From a virus, in IMG/VR virus record IMGVR_UViG_3300021440_000072, positions 1 through 37,329 of that record: 37,329 nt of DNA. One strand, written 5' to 3'. Positions 28,632 through 36,990 of this stretch are shown here, piece after piece; positions within the stretch are counted from its first letter, which is position 1, and every line of letters starts with the position of its first letter. Made by a program: the position numbers and the translations under genes. Under the pieces are notes generated by a model that was not told the origin of the DNA, ran no database searches, and worked only from the letters and a program-made list of their open reading frames with translations.

Positions 28632-30125
28632 ATGGACATCATTGACCAAGCAATCCTCGATTTAGTGTCCCCGCAAATGCGCGAGGATATTTTTCGTCTC
28701 GTCCGCCAGATGTACAAGAACGAAGACGGCACACCGGTACTCCTCACTCCCCTTCAGTGCTGTATCTTTGCGATTATCTCCATGAAGCTCCACCCGCGCG
28801 TGCACTGCATGATATTTACGCGGTACGGCAAGTCGTTTGTGGTTGCGCTCGCCGTGCTGACACGTGTTGCGACCTTTCCCGAGAAGTGGGCAATCGTAGC
28901 GGGGAGTAAAGAGAAAGCGAAAATCATCATGGGCTACATTAACAGCCACATTTTTGATTCCGAGTACACGGCCGCGAAATTCCGTATGGAGCGCGGGGAC
29001 AGTGCAGAAGCGATTCGTCGGAATCGAAACAAAAACCACATTTCGTTTGACCTCGGGAATGGTCTCATGAGTGAAGTGTTCGTATGTTCAGCCAAAGAAG
29101 CGATTGGGTTTGGTGCGCCAAACATTATCGAAGACGAATCGTCACTGATTGATAACAGTGAACACTCCCTCGTCATGCGTATGCTCGGAGACAACCCGAA
29201 CGAAAACTTCCTGTTCAAGATTGGTAACCCGTTCAACCGGAACCACTTCCTCGATTCGTACAATGACCCGAAGTATCTGAAGCTCGTGATTGACTGCTAC
29301 CAAGGGATTGAAGAGGGACGTATGAACCAGTCGACGATTGAAGAAAACCGTCCGTACTCATTCTTCAGTGTGCTCTACGAGTGCAAGTTTCCGTCTGCTA
29401 CATCGGTTGATGATAAAGGGTGGGCATACCTACTCACGGAAGACGACATTAAAGCGGCCACCGCACGCTGGAACAAAGCCGAGCACTTCGGAAAACGTCG
29501 ACTCGGGAATGATATTGCCCGTGGTGGCCGTAACTTCAATGTGTGGGCACTCCGTGGTGAAAACTACGCGACTATTTTGCAGAAAGACCACGACGACGAT
29601 TTGATGAGTGTGGCCGGAAAGACGCAGGGGTTCATGCGAACCCACCGCATTGACGAAGAAGACGTCTCACTCGACGACGTAGGAGTCGGGGGTGGCGTCG
29701 CTGACCGTATGAAAGAGGCGGGGTACAAAAACGTAAACAAAGTGCGTGTTGGTGACCCTGCTACCGAGAAGGTAATTGGCTATAACCCGAAAACTAAAAA
29801 AGACGAAGAGATGCCCGAGTATGCAAACCTCCGTGCTCAACTCTACGCAGGACGCAATGGTCTCGCCAATTGGGTGAAGCGTACTGGTGCTCTCGACCCC
29901 GAGGTTGACTGGTCTGAACTCACGCGCATTCGCTACAAAAAGAACGGAGCAGGACTCACAGTGATTGAATCAAAAGAGGATATGCGTGGACGTGGCGAAG
30001 AGTCTCCCGACGTGGCTGACGGTCTCATGCTCACGTTCTTTGATGCAACTGGTGGGGGTAATAAAGTGGACTTCAAACCAGTCGACCCTGCTATAATTCT
30101 TCAACAAGGACAGAAGTTGTGGTAG
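28632..30125 (+). CDS. terL: Large terminase subunit
   Basis: The 497-residue protein has the ATPase and nuclease halves of a packaging motor. Walker A is the deviant TRYGKS (63-68), Walker B is NIIEDESS (164-171), and the coupling motif includes FKIGNP. The RNase H-like nuclease acidic residues are D294 in LGNDIARGG, D348/D349 in LDDVGVGGG, and D460/D463 in ESPDVADGL. It would translocate DNA into the procapsid and cut concatemers. It begins immediately after the basic mini-protein, with portal downstream. Confidence 0.92.
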   Translation: MDIIDQAILDLVSPQMREDIFRLVRQMYKNEDGTPVLLTPLQCCIFAIISMKLHPRVHCMIFTRYGKSFVVALAVLTRVATFPEKWAIVAGSKEKAKIIMGYINSHIFDSEYTAAKFRMERGDSAEAIRRNRNKNHISFDLGNGLMSEVFVCSAKEAIGFGAPNIIEDESSLIDNSEHSLVMRMLGDNPNENFLFKIGNPFNRNHFLDSYNDPKYLKLVIDCYQGIEEGRMNQSTIEENRPYSFFSVLYECKFPSATSVDDKGWAYLLTEDDIKAATARWNKAEHFGKRRLGNDIARGGRNFNVWALRGENYATILQKDHDDDLMSVAGKTQGFMRTHRIDEEDVSLDDVGVGGGVADRMKEAGYKNVNKVRVGDPATEKVIGYNPKTKKDEEMPEYANLRAQLYAGRNGLANWVKRTGALDPEVDWSELTRIRYKKNGAGLTVIESKEDMRGRGEESPDVADGLMLTFFDATGGGNKVDFKPVDPAIILQQGQKLW

Positions 30126-30142
30126 AATTTTAATATACATGA

Positions 30143-31834
30143 ATGGATAATAACAAAATCTCGTACGACGAAAATCAAATGTCGATTCGTACGAAAAAGT
30201 ATTGTGACGGAGCCACACAGTATCAGGAGCGACGACACCCCGACTGGCGTGAGACATACTCACTCTACCGAGATAAAACCCAGTTGAACCGCCTGACCCA
30301 GCGTCAGAGCGTGAATGTGCCACTGATGAAAGAGACCATTCGTACTCTCCTCTCAAAGATGGACGAGTTCCCTGACCTCTATTTCGAGTCACTCGGAAAT
30401 GACAAACAAAAAGAAATTTTCCTCAATGAATACTGGAAGTGGTGGGTAGTCGAGGACAACTTCGAGATTAAAGATATTGTCGATAAAAAACAGGAAGGAC
30501 TGTATGGTCGCTCGACCATGAAGTTGAATCTGTTTGACGGACGCCCAACCGCGGAAGTGCTCGAACCGTACGACTGGATTGTTGACCGGTACGCAGACCC
30601 ATCTGATCTTGACGGGACTGCTATGTACCAAGGCCACCTGAACATTTTCCGGTCACTCTCACAGCTTGAATCAAACCCACTCTACGATAAAGACGTAGTG
30701 AACCGAATCAAACTCCAGTACGCCGAAGCCATGGGACTTGCTCGTTCAGAAGAAAACATTCGTCAGATGCAAGCGCGCAACCAGCGTCTCGAAGACATGG
30801 GACTCTGGCAAGTTGAAGCTCCAGAACTCGGTGAAGCCGTCGTTCGATTGACGGAGCACTACATGAAGGTCTGGTCACCAGAGCGCAAGAAGCTCGTGAT
30901 TTGGTACCGTGTAACAGTCGACGAGTTTGTGCTGATTATGAAGCCACTCGAAGATTTGCTCGCCATTAACTTCTTCCCATTCTCCTCATGGGCTGACGAC
31001 ATTGAAAAAACCGACGTGTACTCTGATGGTGTGGGGGACATTGTCCGTACACCAAACAAGATTCTGAACTCGTGGTTCTCACAACTTGTGGAAAACCGTA
31101 CGCTCCGAAACTTCGGTATGACGCTCTACGACGCGACTGCTTCAGAGAAGTGGATTCCACAGACGTACGAGCCAGTGCCATGGGGCTGGTACCCAACCGC
31201 CGGAGACCCTAACAAGACGACCAAGCGTATCGACATTCCAGAACTCTCTGAAAGTCTCGACGAAATGTCATTCGTAATTGGTATGGTCGAGAAAGCTACT
31301 GCGTCAACCGCTACCGAGAAGGGCGTACAGGAAGGCAAAGACGTCACGCTCGGCCAAGTGAAACTCATGCTCCAGTCGTCTAATGACCGTATCACGTCAG
31401 TCGCGAAGTTCTACCGCGTGGCTCGCCGACAGTTCGGTGAGAAGTGGTACAAGTTCCTCATGGCCAACGAGCAGTGGATTAAGCCCGTCGAGATTTACAA
31501 GAAATCGTCGAAGGGGAACTACTTCAAAGAGACAGTCTCGACGACTGACTGGAAAGATGAAGCGGGCTACGTGTGCAAGGTGACCTCAACCGCTGAACGT
31601 GCCCAGAAGAATATCGAAGCGGTGCAGAAAATCCAGGCCGTTGCTGGTATGTTCCCGAACAACGTTCCGCTGGAGAAAATCATGAAGAAAAAGGCTCTCG
31701 ATTTGATTGACGGTCTCTCCCAGGAGGAGATTGATGAGGTTATGAACTTTGAAGCCCAGACACCACCAGCTAATCCGGCTCTCCCCGCTAATCCAAGTAA
31801 TCCCCAAATTACACCCACGGCACCGGTTGGATAG
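30143..31834 (+). CDS. Portal protein
   Basis: The 563-residue protein directly follows terL and has portal character: an N-terminal helical region (GATQYQERRHPDWRETYSLY, NVPLMKETIRTLLSKM), a wing with PYDWIVDRYADPSD, FPFSSWADDIEKTDVYSDGV, GDIVRTPNKILNSWFSQL, and a long helical stem/barrel region with TLGQVKLMLQSSNDRI. The C-terminus is Pro/Asn-rich. It forms the dodecameric channel for DNA. A weak extended -10 (TGgTAGAAT) lies 14 bases before its ATG. Confidence 0.85.
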   Translation: MDNNKISYDENQMSIRTKKYCDGATQYQERRHPDWRETYSLYRDKTQLNRLTQRQSVNVPLMKETIRTLLSKMDEFPDLYFESLGNDKQKEIFLNEYWKWWVVEDNFEIKDIVDKKQEGLYGRSTMKLNLFDGRPTAEVLEPYDWIVDRYADPSDLDGTAMYQGHLNIFRSLSQLESNPLYDKDVVNRIKLQYAEAMGLARSEENIRQMQARNQRLEDMGLWQVEAPELGEAVVRLTEHYMKVWSPERKKLVIWYRVTVDEFVLIMKPLEDLLAINFFPFSSWADDIEKTDVYSDGVGDIVRTPNKILNSWFSQLVENRTLRNFGMTLYDATASEKWIPQTYEPVPWGWYPTAGDPNKTTKRIDIPELSESLDEMSFVIGMVEKATASTATEKGVQEGKDVTLGQVKLMLQSSNDRITSVAKFYRVARRQFGEKWYKFLMANEQWIKPVEIYKKSSKGNYFKETVSTTDWKDEAGYVCKVTSTAERAQKNIEAVQKIQAVAGMFPNNVPLEKIMKKKALDLIDGLSQEEIDEVMNFEAQTPPANPALPANPSNPQITPTAPVG

Positions 31835-31836
31835 GG

Positions 31837-31842
31837 TATACT
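31837..31842 (+). promoter_or_regulatory. -10 box between portal and next gene
   Basis: TATACT lies 12 bases before the ATG at 31855, in a 20-base gap. No -35 is visible. The resulting mRNA would have a leader of about five bases. Confidence 0.4.
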
Positions 31843-31854
31843 AAAGATACCTGA

Positions 31855-32199
31855 ATGATACTCGAAGAATTACTACAAAAATACGGAGTCGACCGCAACA
31901 CTCTCACTGCGGCCGAATCAGAGGTTCTCGACAAGTGGGCGAAGATGCTGGCTATCAAGCAACTCACCCTCTCGGACATTGAGAACCACGTGAACGCCAT
32001 GATTGAGTCACTCGAACGAGAACTCACCGGTCACGAAAACCCACCTGTAACGTTTGCGAATCTCGTATTCCGCGGACGACGAGAACGCCACCTCAAAGCT
32101 CGACTGCAAAATTACATTATGCTCCGAGACTTTGTCACTTCACCAGAGCGTGCTCGCCAGTACATAGAGAAGCAGTTGAGTAGCTTCACAGCTACATAG
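31855..32199 (+). CDS. Small helical protein between portal and scaffold
   Basis: A 114-residue, almost fully helical protein (LTAAESEVLDKWAKML, LTLSDIENHVNAMIESLERE, RARQYIEKQLSSF) with a basic patch FRGRRERHLKARLQNY. The position after portal is often occupied by small head-assembly or packaging accessory proteins. No family is recognised. Confidence 0.7.
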   Translation: MILEELLQKYGVDRNTLTAAESEVLDKWAKMLAIKQLTLSDIENHVNAMIESLERELTGHENPPVTFANLVFRGRRERHLKARLQNYIMLRDFVTSPERARQYIEKQLSSFTAT

Positions 32200-32213
32200 T
32201 GGTGAAGTATAAT
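32185..32213 (+). promoter_or_regulatory. Sigma70-type promoter before the head-assembly genes
   Basis: TTCACA (32185-32190) and TATAAT (32208-32213) are separated by exactly 17 bases. It overlaps the previous stop and lies 22 bases before the ATG at 32236. It would drive the small protein, scaffold and coat genes. Confidence 0.7.
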
Positions 32214-32235
32214 TATTCGCATAGCTCATACAAAA

Positions 32236-32559
32236 ATGGATTCAACATCACAAGAAATGTTCGAGACTATTTTGGCCAAAGACCAAGCTAGTCTGACGGA
32301 CGACGAAAAGGGATTCCTCATGGCACGACGTTCGTACATGAACGACGACCAGAAGAAGCGATACGCTGAAATGATTGACTTGCACGAGAAGGGGGAACTC
32401 TTCAGTGCTCCAGTCGAAGACGAGAATGATTTGAAGTCACTCTCTCTCGCACGATTGAAGGAAATCGCCAAAGTAGAAAACGTTGAAGTAAAAGGATTGA
32501 AGAGTGTCGCCGAGTTCGCCCGAGCAATTCAGGCCACTCGTGACGAAAAAGAAGCGTAG
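32236..32559 (+). CDS. Small protein with Rho-N/HeH-like C-terminal domain
   Basis: The 107-residue protein has a helical N-terminal part (DKGFLMARRSYMNDDQKKRY) and a C-terminal segment KSLSLARLKEIAKVENVEVK followed by GLKSVAEFARAIQ. That segment resembles the Rho N-terminal or HeH/LEM-type helical domains found on small phage head proteins and thought to bind nucleic acid or proteins. It sits just before the scaffold gene. The domain call is tentative. Confidence 0.6.
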   Translation: MDSTSQEMFETILAKDQASLTDDEKGFLMARRSYMNDDQKKRYAEMIDLHEKGELFSAPVEDENDLKSLSLARLKEIAKVENVEVKGLKSVAEFARAIQATRDEKEA

Positions 32560-32616
32560 TCCATTGTCAGAAGCATAATGCCAAACCCCTGAAACACGGG
32601 ACGGTCACAATACACA

Positions 32617-33438
32617 ATGAACCCAGTAGAATTTAAGCCAGAAGGGGAAGCTCGTGTTATCATTAACGCATTCCCACGGCAAACCACCCCAGAGGTGACG
32701 CCTCCAGTTACTCCGGTCACTGTAGAAAAAACTCCGGAAAAAGGTGAAGAGAAGACACCAGAACCGACGCCAGTCGTGGAACCTGTTCCACCAGTAACGC
32801 CTCCAGCCCAACCGGTCGTACCGACGGCACCCGAGGCGAAACCAGAGCCTGACTACAAATTAAAGTTTTCAGAATCTACTCGGCGCAATCAGATCGTTGA
32901 ATCTCAATTCAAGGAACTGCAAAAAATTCTCGGGGATATTACACAACAGGAAGTCCCAACTGACGAAGAAATGATGGTAAAGTTCAGCGATTGGGAGTAT
33001 CTCTCTGACCGCGAAAAGAATGCCGAGCGTCGTCTCGCCATTCTCGAAGCCCGAGAGAACAAGCGTACGTTGGAAATGAAGCGACTTGAACAAGAACGTG
33101 AGACTCTCACGAAACTCGACGAGTACATTAGTACCGAGCCACGGTTGAAAGGAAAAGAGAACGAGTTCTATGAATTCGCAACTCGTCCAAATAATCAAGG
33201 CGCGTCAGTCGAAGTCTTGCTCAATGCCTTCCTCTTCGAGACTACGCCAATCACCGCCGTTGAAACTGTCGTCCCACCCGTGGAGACGCCCCCTGCGCTC
33301 GAACGCGGAAACCCGAGTGGAGACATGCCACCAGAAACCCGAAAAGACGGCCAGATGTCAGACGAAGAACTGACTCGCCTTCGAACCACCGACCATAAAA
33401 AGTACAACGATATGGTACGGCGCGGGTTGATAAAGTAA
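32617..33438 (+). CDS. Probable scaffolding protein
   Basis: The 273-residue protein lies directly before the coat gene, the usual scaffold position. Residues about 22-78 are Pro/Val/Thr/Glu-rich and disordered. Residues 85-180 are coiled-coil-like (SQFKELQKILGDITQQEV, AERRLAILEARENKRTLEMK). The C-terminus is charged and ends KKYNDMVRRGLIK, a basic helix like those by which scaffolds bind coat protein. Composition and position support the call; there is no family-specific motif. Confidence 0.7.
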   Translation: MNPVEFKPEGEARVIINAFPRQTTPEVTPPVTPVTVEKTPEKGEEKTPEPTPVVEPVPPVTPPAQPVVPTAPEAKPEPDYKLKFSESTRRNQIVESQFKELQKILGDITQQEVPTDEEMMVKFSDWEYLSDREKNAERRLAILEARENKRTLEMKRLEQERETLTKLDEYISTEPRLKGKENEFYEFATRPNNQGASVEVLLNAFLFETTPITAVETVVPPVETPPALERGNPSGDMPPETRKDGQMSDEELTRLRTTDHKKYNDMVRRGLIK

Positions 33439-33476
33439 TCGTTACAAAGACTCCACAGTTTTAAGATTCGCATTGA

Positions 33477-34565
33477 ATGGCTACCTACGGTACCAACGTG
33501 GGAGAGAAGTTCGCCAAGAACACTCTCCGAATCTTCTTCCAGCGAGCAATCGCACCTGACATCACGAACCAGGACTACGAAGGAGAAATTAAGGGAGGTG
33601 GTGCAGACCGCTTGAACGTTCTTACGTTCGGTGCGCTCACCCTGAAGAACTACACCGGTGTCGCTATGACAGTGGACACACCAACAGAATCAGAAGGTGT
33701 ACTGATTGTGAACCAGAAGAAAGCGTACTACTTCCAGGTTGAAAGTTTTGCGAAGTTCTCTTCGTATGCTGAAGACCCAGCGAGTACACTGATTGATACA
33801 GCCGGTAAAGTACTTGCTCGTACAGTCGACAACTTCGTCCTCGGTCTCTACACGAAAGTGGGAGCCGGTAACCGAGTTGGTACTGATTACACGACTGGAA
33901 CCGTAACAGTTACGACTGGTACTGGTGCAGTAGTGGGAGTCGGTACAACCTTTACTGCGGCCATGGTAGGTCTTGGATTCAAGGCTACTGGACACACAAA
34001 GTGGTACCGCGTAAAGACTTTCACAGATGCCACAAACATTGTGATTGAAGACGACATGGACGACCAGACCTCTGCCTACACTGGTGGAGCAATCTCGGGA
34101 GGTTCTGCCTATACCATCGAAGCCGTTACCGTAATCACTGTAACGAAGACCACCATCTTCGATTACCTCGTGGATATGAAGACCAAGCTCGATTCGGCTG
34201 AAATTCCAGCCGAAGACCGTTGGGCGGCGTTTCCTTCTATCGTAGCGAACTTGCTCCTCAAATCAGCACAGCTCCAAACCGCAGTTGATACTGCTTACGA
34301 GAATGTGATTCAGAAGGGTATTGTTGGTTACGTAGCAGGGTTCAAGCTCTACTCGAACGAACAGGTAGCTGGTAACAACACCACTGGTTACTACTGTCTC
34401 GCTGGCCATAAAGCCTTTATCACTATGGCAATGGCATTCACTGAATCGGGCATGGAACCGTTCATCGGTGGATTCGGTAACAACTTCAAAGGATTGACTT
34501 GTTACGGTGCGAAAGTGATTGATGAACGACGCAAAGCAGGTACATACTTGTTTGCAAAGGTTTAA
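33477..34565 (+). CDS. Major capsid (coat) protein
   Basis: The 362-residue protein follows the scaffold and has an HK97-fold coat layout: N-terminal NTLRIFFQRAIAPDITNQDY, an extended-loop-like GEIKGGGADRLNVLTFG, the spine region with VDNFVLGLY, and a C-terminal part with MAFTESGMEPFIGGFGNNF and VIDERRKAGTYLFAKV. Residues about 140-217 are an inserted beta domain (GTTFTAAMVG, then YRVKTFTDATNIVIEDD) that also occurs in the tail protein at 1352. It would form the icosahedral head, with the insertion probably on the outer surface. Confidence 0.85.
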   Translation: MATYGTNVGEKFAKNTLRIFFQRAIAPDITNQDYEGEIKGGGADRLNVLTFGALTLKNYTGVAMTVDTPTESEGVLIVNQKKAYYFQVESFAKFSSYAEDPASTLIDTAGKVLARTVDNFVLGLYTKVGAGNRVGTDYTTGTVTVTTGTGAVVGVGTTFTAAMVGLGFKATGHTKWYRVKTFTDATNIVIEDDMDDQTSAYTGGAISGGSAYTIEAVTVITVTKTTIFDYLVDMKTKLDSAEIPAEDRWAAFPSIVANLLLKSAQLQTAVDTAYENVIQKGIVGYVAGFKLYSNEQVAGNNTTGYYCLAGHKAFITMAMAFTESGMEPFIGGFGNNFKGLTCYGAKVIDERRKAGTYLFAKV

Positions 34566-34627
34566 CCTCTAATCGAGGTATAACCCTACTCTTCCTCTCT
34601 CTACATGAGGGAGGAAGGAATAGGGTT
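34565..34627 (+). terminator. Two stem-loops after the coat gene
   Basis: ACCTC/GAGGT (34565-34579) forms a small hairpin starting at the stop codon. A much longer one spans 34582-34627, with perfect AACCCTA/TAGGGTT ends and a pyrimidine-rich/purine-rich, mostly paired middle around a TACAT loop. There is no terminal T run, so it may be a weak terminator, a processing site or a 3' stabiliser of the abundant coat mRNA. Confidence 0.55.
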
Positions 34628-34667
34628 GTCCTCCTTCAGAGCATTATTAAGATTAACCAAAACTCAA

Positions 34668-35117
34668 ATGGCACGACGCTATGCGATTGATGGTCAGGAT
34701 ACAAACACAGCCAACACTTCAATCCTCGGATTGACTTCGGCTGCTACTATCCGCCCACGAATCTACGACCTGATTTTCGGGTCTGACGCAACCCCTGCTG
34801 ATATGGCCGCTAAATATGTGCTTCAACGCCATACTGCGGCCGGAACCTCGACTGCGGTCACTCCGACTGCTCTCGACCCAGCAGATCCGGCGGCACTTGC
34901 TTCGGCTGGTATGGCTCACACTATTGAACCTACTTTTACCGCCGGTGCAATTTTGCTCCACTTCGCCCTCAACCAGCGTGCCACCTTCCGTTGGGTAGCT
35001 GTACCAGGTGCAGAACTTGTTCTCCCTGCAACGGCCGCTAACGGTGCCACTCTTCGTGTTATCACGACGAACGGTACTCCGGTGAACACTAACTGTACAA
35101 TTGAGTACGAGGAATAA
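34668..35117 (+). CDS. Probable capsid decoration or head-associated protein
   Basis: The 149-residue protein begins MARRYAIDGQDTNTANTSI. It contains ATIRPRIYDLIFGSDATPAD, AVTPTALDPADPAALASAG and ALNQRATFRWVAVPGAELVL, a pattern I know from small structural proteins encoded right after coat genes. It is beta-rich and probably decorates the capsid. I start it at 34668; a longer frame from 34605 would begin inside the stem-loop after the coat gene and add unlikely residues. Confidence 0.7.
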   Translation: MARRYAIDGQDTNTANTSILGLTSAATIRPRIYDLIFGSDATPADMAAKYVLQRHTAAGTSTAVTPTALDPADPAALASAGMAHTIEPTFTAGAILLHFALNQRATFRWVAVPGAELVLPATAANGATLRVITTNGTPVNTNCTIEYEE

Positions 35118-35129
35118 TTCCTTTCTGCA

Positions 35130-35447
35130 ATGGAGACTCCAATTGATTTATCACTCGCACAATACGAGAAGAATCCTTCTGGAGTCTTGCTTATGGACGG
35201 GAAAGAAGTGGCGCACACCCTACAGTGTTGTCACTGTCAGGCGCACTTCATCTCAATGCGAGGAAGTGGAAAGCGTCGAGCCTACTGCACCCAGTGTAAA
35301 AAAATTACCTGCGGGGCACACAAGTGTGATATTTGCATTCCATTCGAGGAAAAACTTGACCTCATGGACGGCAATTTGTCACTGAACAAATCGAAATACA
35401 AAGATGAGGTCTTGCTTTTCGGAGCAGACGGCACTAAACTTATATAA
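35130..35447 (+). CDS. Zinc-ribbon protein of the head region
   Basis: The 105-residue protein has LQCCHCQAHFISMRGSGKRR, then AYCTQCKKITCGAHKCDICI, providing eight or more cysteines and a histidine for two zinc sites. A C-terminal tail follows (DEVLLFGADGTKLI). This CxxC...GSGKxR...CxxC...C form is common next to phage coat genes. Its role is unknown, possibly assembly or virion association. Confidence 0.75.
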   Translation: METPIDLSLAQYEKNPSGVLLMDGKEVAHTLQCCHCQAHFISMRGSGKRRAYCTQCKKITCGAHKCDICIPFEEKLDLMDGNLSLNKSKYKDEVLLFGADGTKLI

Positions 35448-35464
35448 ATATAACCACATTCACA

Positions 35465-35875
35465 ATGGCAACAATTCCAGAACTCATTGAAGATTACCGA
35501 AGCAAAGGTTGGTCAGTCGACGAAACAACACTCACGCTCGTTTCAAAGGTAGACGACATGCAAAAGTATGACGTAAACGTTGTGTCACCTGACAACGTGT
35601 TCGGAACGGCACAGATTATCGAGAGTCCAGACGGCGCAATTGCTTCAGGGATTTGGGCAGAGCAGAAAGTCGTAACGAAGTCATTCCCTGAACTCCTCAC
35701 TGACTACGTGCGGAGTCTTGAAACTGGTGACGTATTTGCGGTCGTGATTGGGAACATCTTCCAAAACGACAATTCAGCCATTGCCACCAAGTACACCGGC
35801 ACAACTACTGTTGCCGAGAAACAAATTCTCATTAAATACCGCAATAACGCATTTTCTGTAAAAGAGATTGCATAA
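35465..35875 (+). CDS. Small hypothetical virion-region protein
   Basis: A 136-residue alpha/beta protein: MATIPELIEDYRSKGWSV, VFGTAQIIESPDGAIASGIW, FAVVIGNIFQNDNSAIATKY, and strands near the end (QILIKYRNNAFSVKEI). It lies between head and adhesin genes, and its stop precedes the adhesin ATG by four bases. It may be a minor structural or head-completion protein; no family is recognised. Confidence 0.65.
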   Translation: MATIPELIEDYRSKGWSVDETTLTLVSKVDDMQKYDVNVVSPDNVFGTAQIIESPDGAIASGIWAEQKVVTKSFPELLTDYVRSLETGDVFAVVIGNIFQNDNSAIATKYTGTTTVAEKQILIKYRNNAFSVKEIA

Positions 35876-35879
35876 TTAA

Positions 35880-36971
35880 ATGGCACAGTTCTCTGTCACC
35901 ATTGATAAGACAAAAGTAACGGCCGACCAGACAGATTTCCCCGTTTACATTAACCTTGCTGATATGCCAGCAGGGTTTTGGTCGGTTGTAGCAAGCGGTG
36001 GCGGAGACATTCGGTGCTATAAAATCGACGGTACTACGGAACTTCCGCGCGAAGTCGTTTCATGTGTAACCGGCGGAACAAATACTGGTGAATTACACGT
36101 GAAATATACCGGAACTCTCTCGGCGTCAGTGAATACGGTCATTATTATCGACGTGGACGGGGTGCGTTCTGACTACTCGGTCAGTGCGACGTTCGGCCGG
36201 AATAACGTATGGACTGGCTATCGCGCGATCTATCACTTGAATGAAGCCTCGGGGAACGCCAATGATGCAACAGGGAATGCTCTGACGCTTACAAATACCA
36301 CCAGTAAAAGCTACGTAGCTTCGCCTATGGGGCGTGGTATTGATATGGGTAGCTCAATTCGAAATACAACAGAACTTACTACCACGGGTATTTTAACTTC
36401 AATTGGGAACCTCACAATGTCAGTGCGCTTCAAAATGAACCTTGCATTGTCGGTAAGCAATGGAGACCCAGGATTGTTTATTCTCCCGTATGCAAATGCT
36501 TCAGGTATGGCCGTTGCTATGATTCCTCAATGGAATGGTGGGTCACCTCGTATTGCAATCATTCGACGCACTGCCTCTGACGCAACTGCATTTACTTCAT
36601 TTGGGAATGACACTACCCTTTGGCATAATCTTCATGCTGTATACGATAATGGAGGGAATACTATTTCAGGATATTTAGACGGGGTCGCTTTTTCAACAAC
36701 TGCGGTAGCAAGTTCAGGAACTTTTAACGCGACTGCATATCCAATTTCTCTTGGAGGTTCATTCATGAGTAGTAACGCAACGGCAATTCTTGATGAAGCT
36801 CGTGTATCAAATTCGGCTATTTCTTCAACATGGATTAGTACAGAGTACAATAACCAAAATTCATCATCGACTTTCTATGCGACGGGAACTATTGCCACTG
36901 CAATCGTTGGATTAAATGACGGAGTACCAACTGCTTCGATTGGTCGAAGAGTATCAATGGTTGGCTACTAG
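35880..36971 (+). CDS. DUF2341/LamG-type adhesin
   Basis: The 363-residue protein begins with a DUF2341-like region (about 15-105: TDFPVYINLADMPAGFWSVV, IRCYKIDGTTELPREVVS). This is followed by a concanavalin A-like LamG domain (about 115-325: YRAIYHLNEASGNANDATGN, GIDMGSSIRN, WHNLHAVYDNGGNTISGYLD, ILDEARVSNSAIS, WISTEYNNQN). This pairing is common in surface adhesins and suggests glycan binding. The short C-terminal tail (ATAIVGLNDGVPTASIGRRV) may attach it to the virion. It directly precedes the fibre-like gene. Confidence 0.8.
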   Translation: MAQFSVTIDKTKVTADQTDFPVYINLADMPAGFWSVVASGGGDIRCYKIDGTTELPREVVSCVTGGTNTGELHVKYTGTLSASVNTVIIIDVDGVRSDYSVSATFGRNNVWTGYRAIYHLNEASGNANDATGNALTLTNTTSKSYVASPMGRGIDMGSSIRNTTELTTTGILTSIGNLTMSVRFKMNLALSVSNGDPGLFILPYANASGMAVAMIPQWNGGSPRIAIIRRTASDATAFTSFGNDTTLWHNLHAVYDNGGNTISGYLDGVAFSTTAVASSGTFNATAYPISLGGSFMSSNATAILDEARVSNSAISSTWISTEYNNQNSSSTFYATGTIATAIVGLNDGVPTASIGRRVSMVGY

Positions 36972-36975
36972 GTAG

Positions 36976-36984
36976 TGGTAAAAT
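36976..36984 (+). promoter_or_regulatory. Leaderless extended -10 promoter of the fibre-like gene
   Basis: TGgTAAAAT ends six bases before the ATG at 36991, in the 19-base gap after the adhesin gene. This spacing implies a leaderless mRNA, the same form as at 14054. Confidence 0.55.
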
Positions 36985-36990
36985 AAACCA

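Noticed and set aside
34605-34667. Longer N-terminus for the decoration-like protein
   Set aside because: The upstream ATG lies inside the stem-loop after the coat gene, and the family-like sequence begins at the ATG at 34668.
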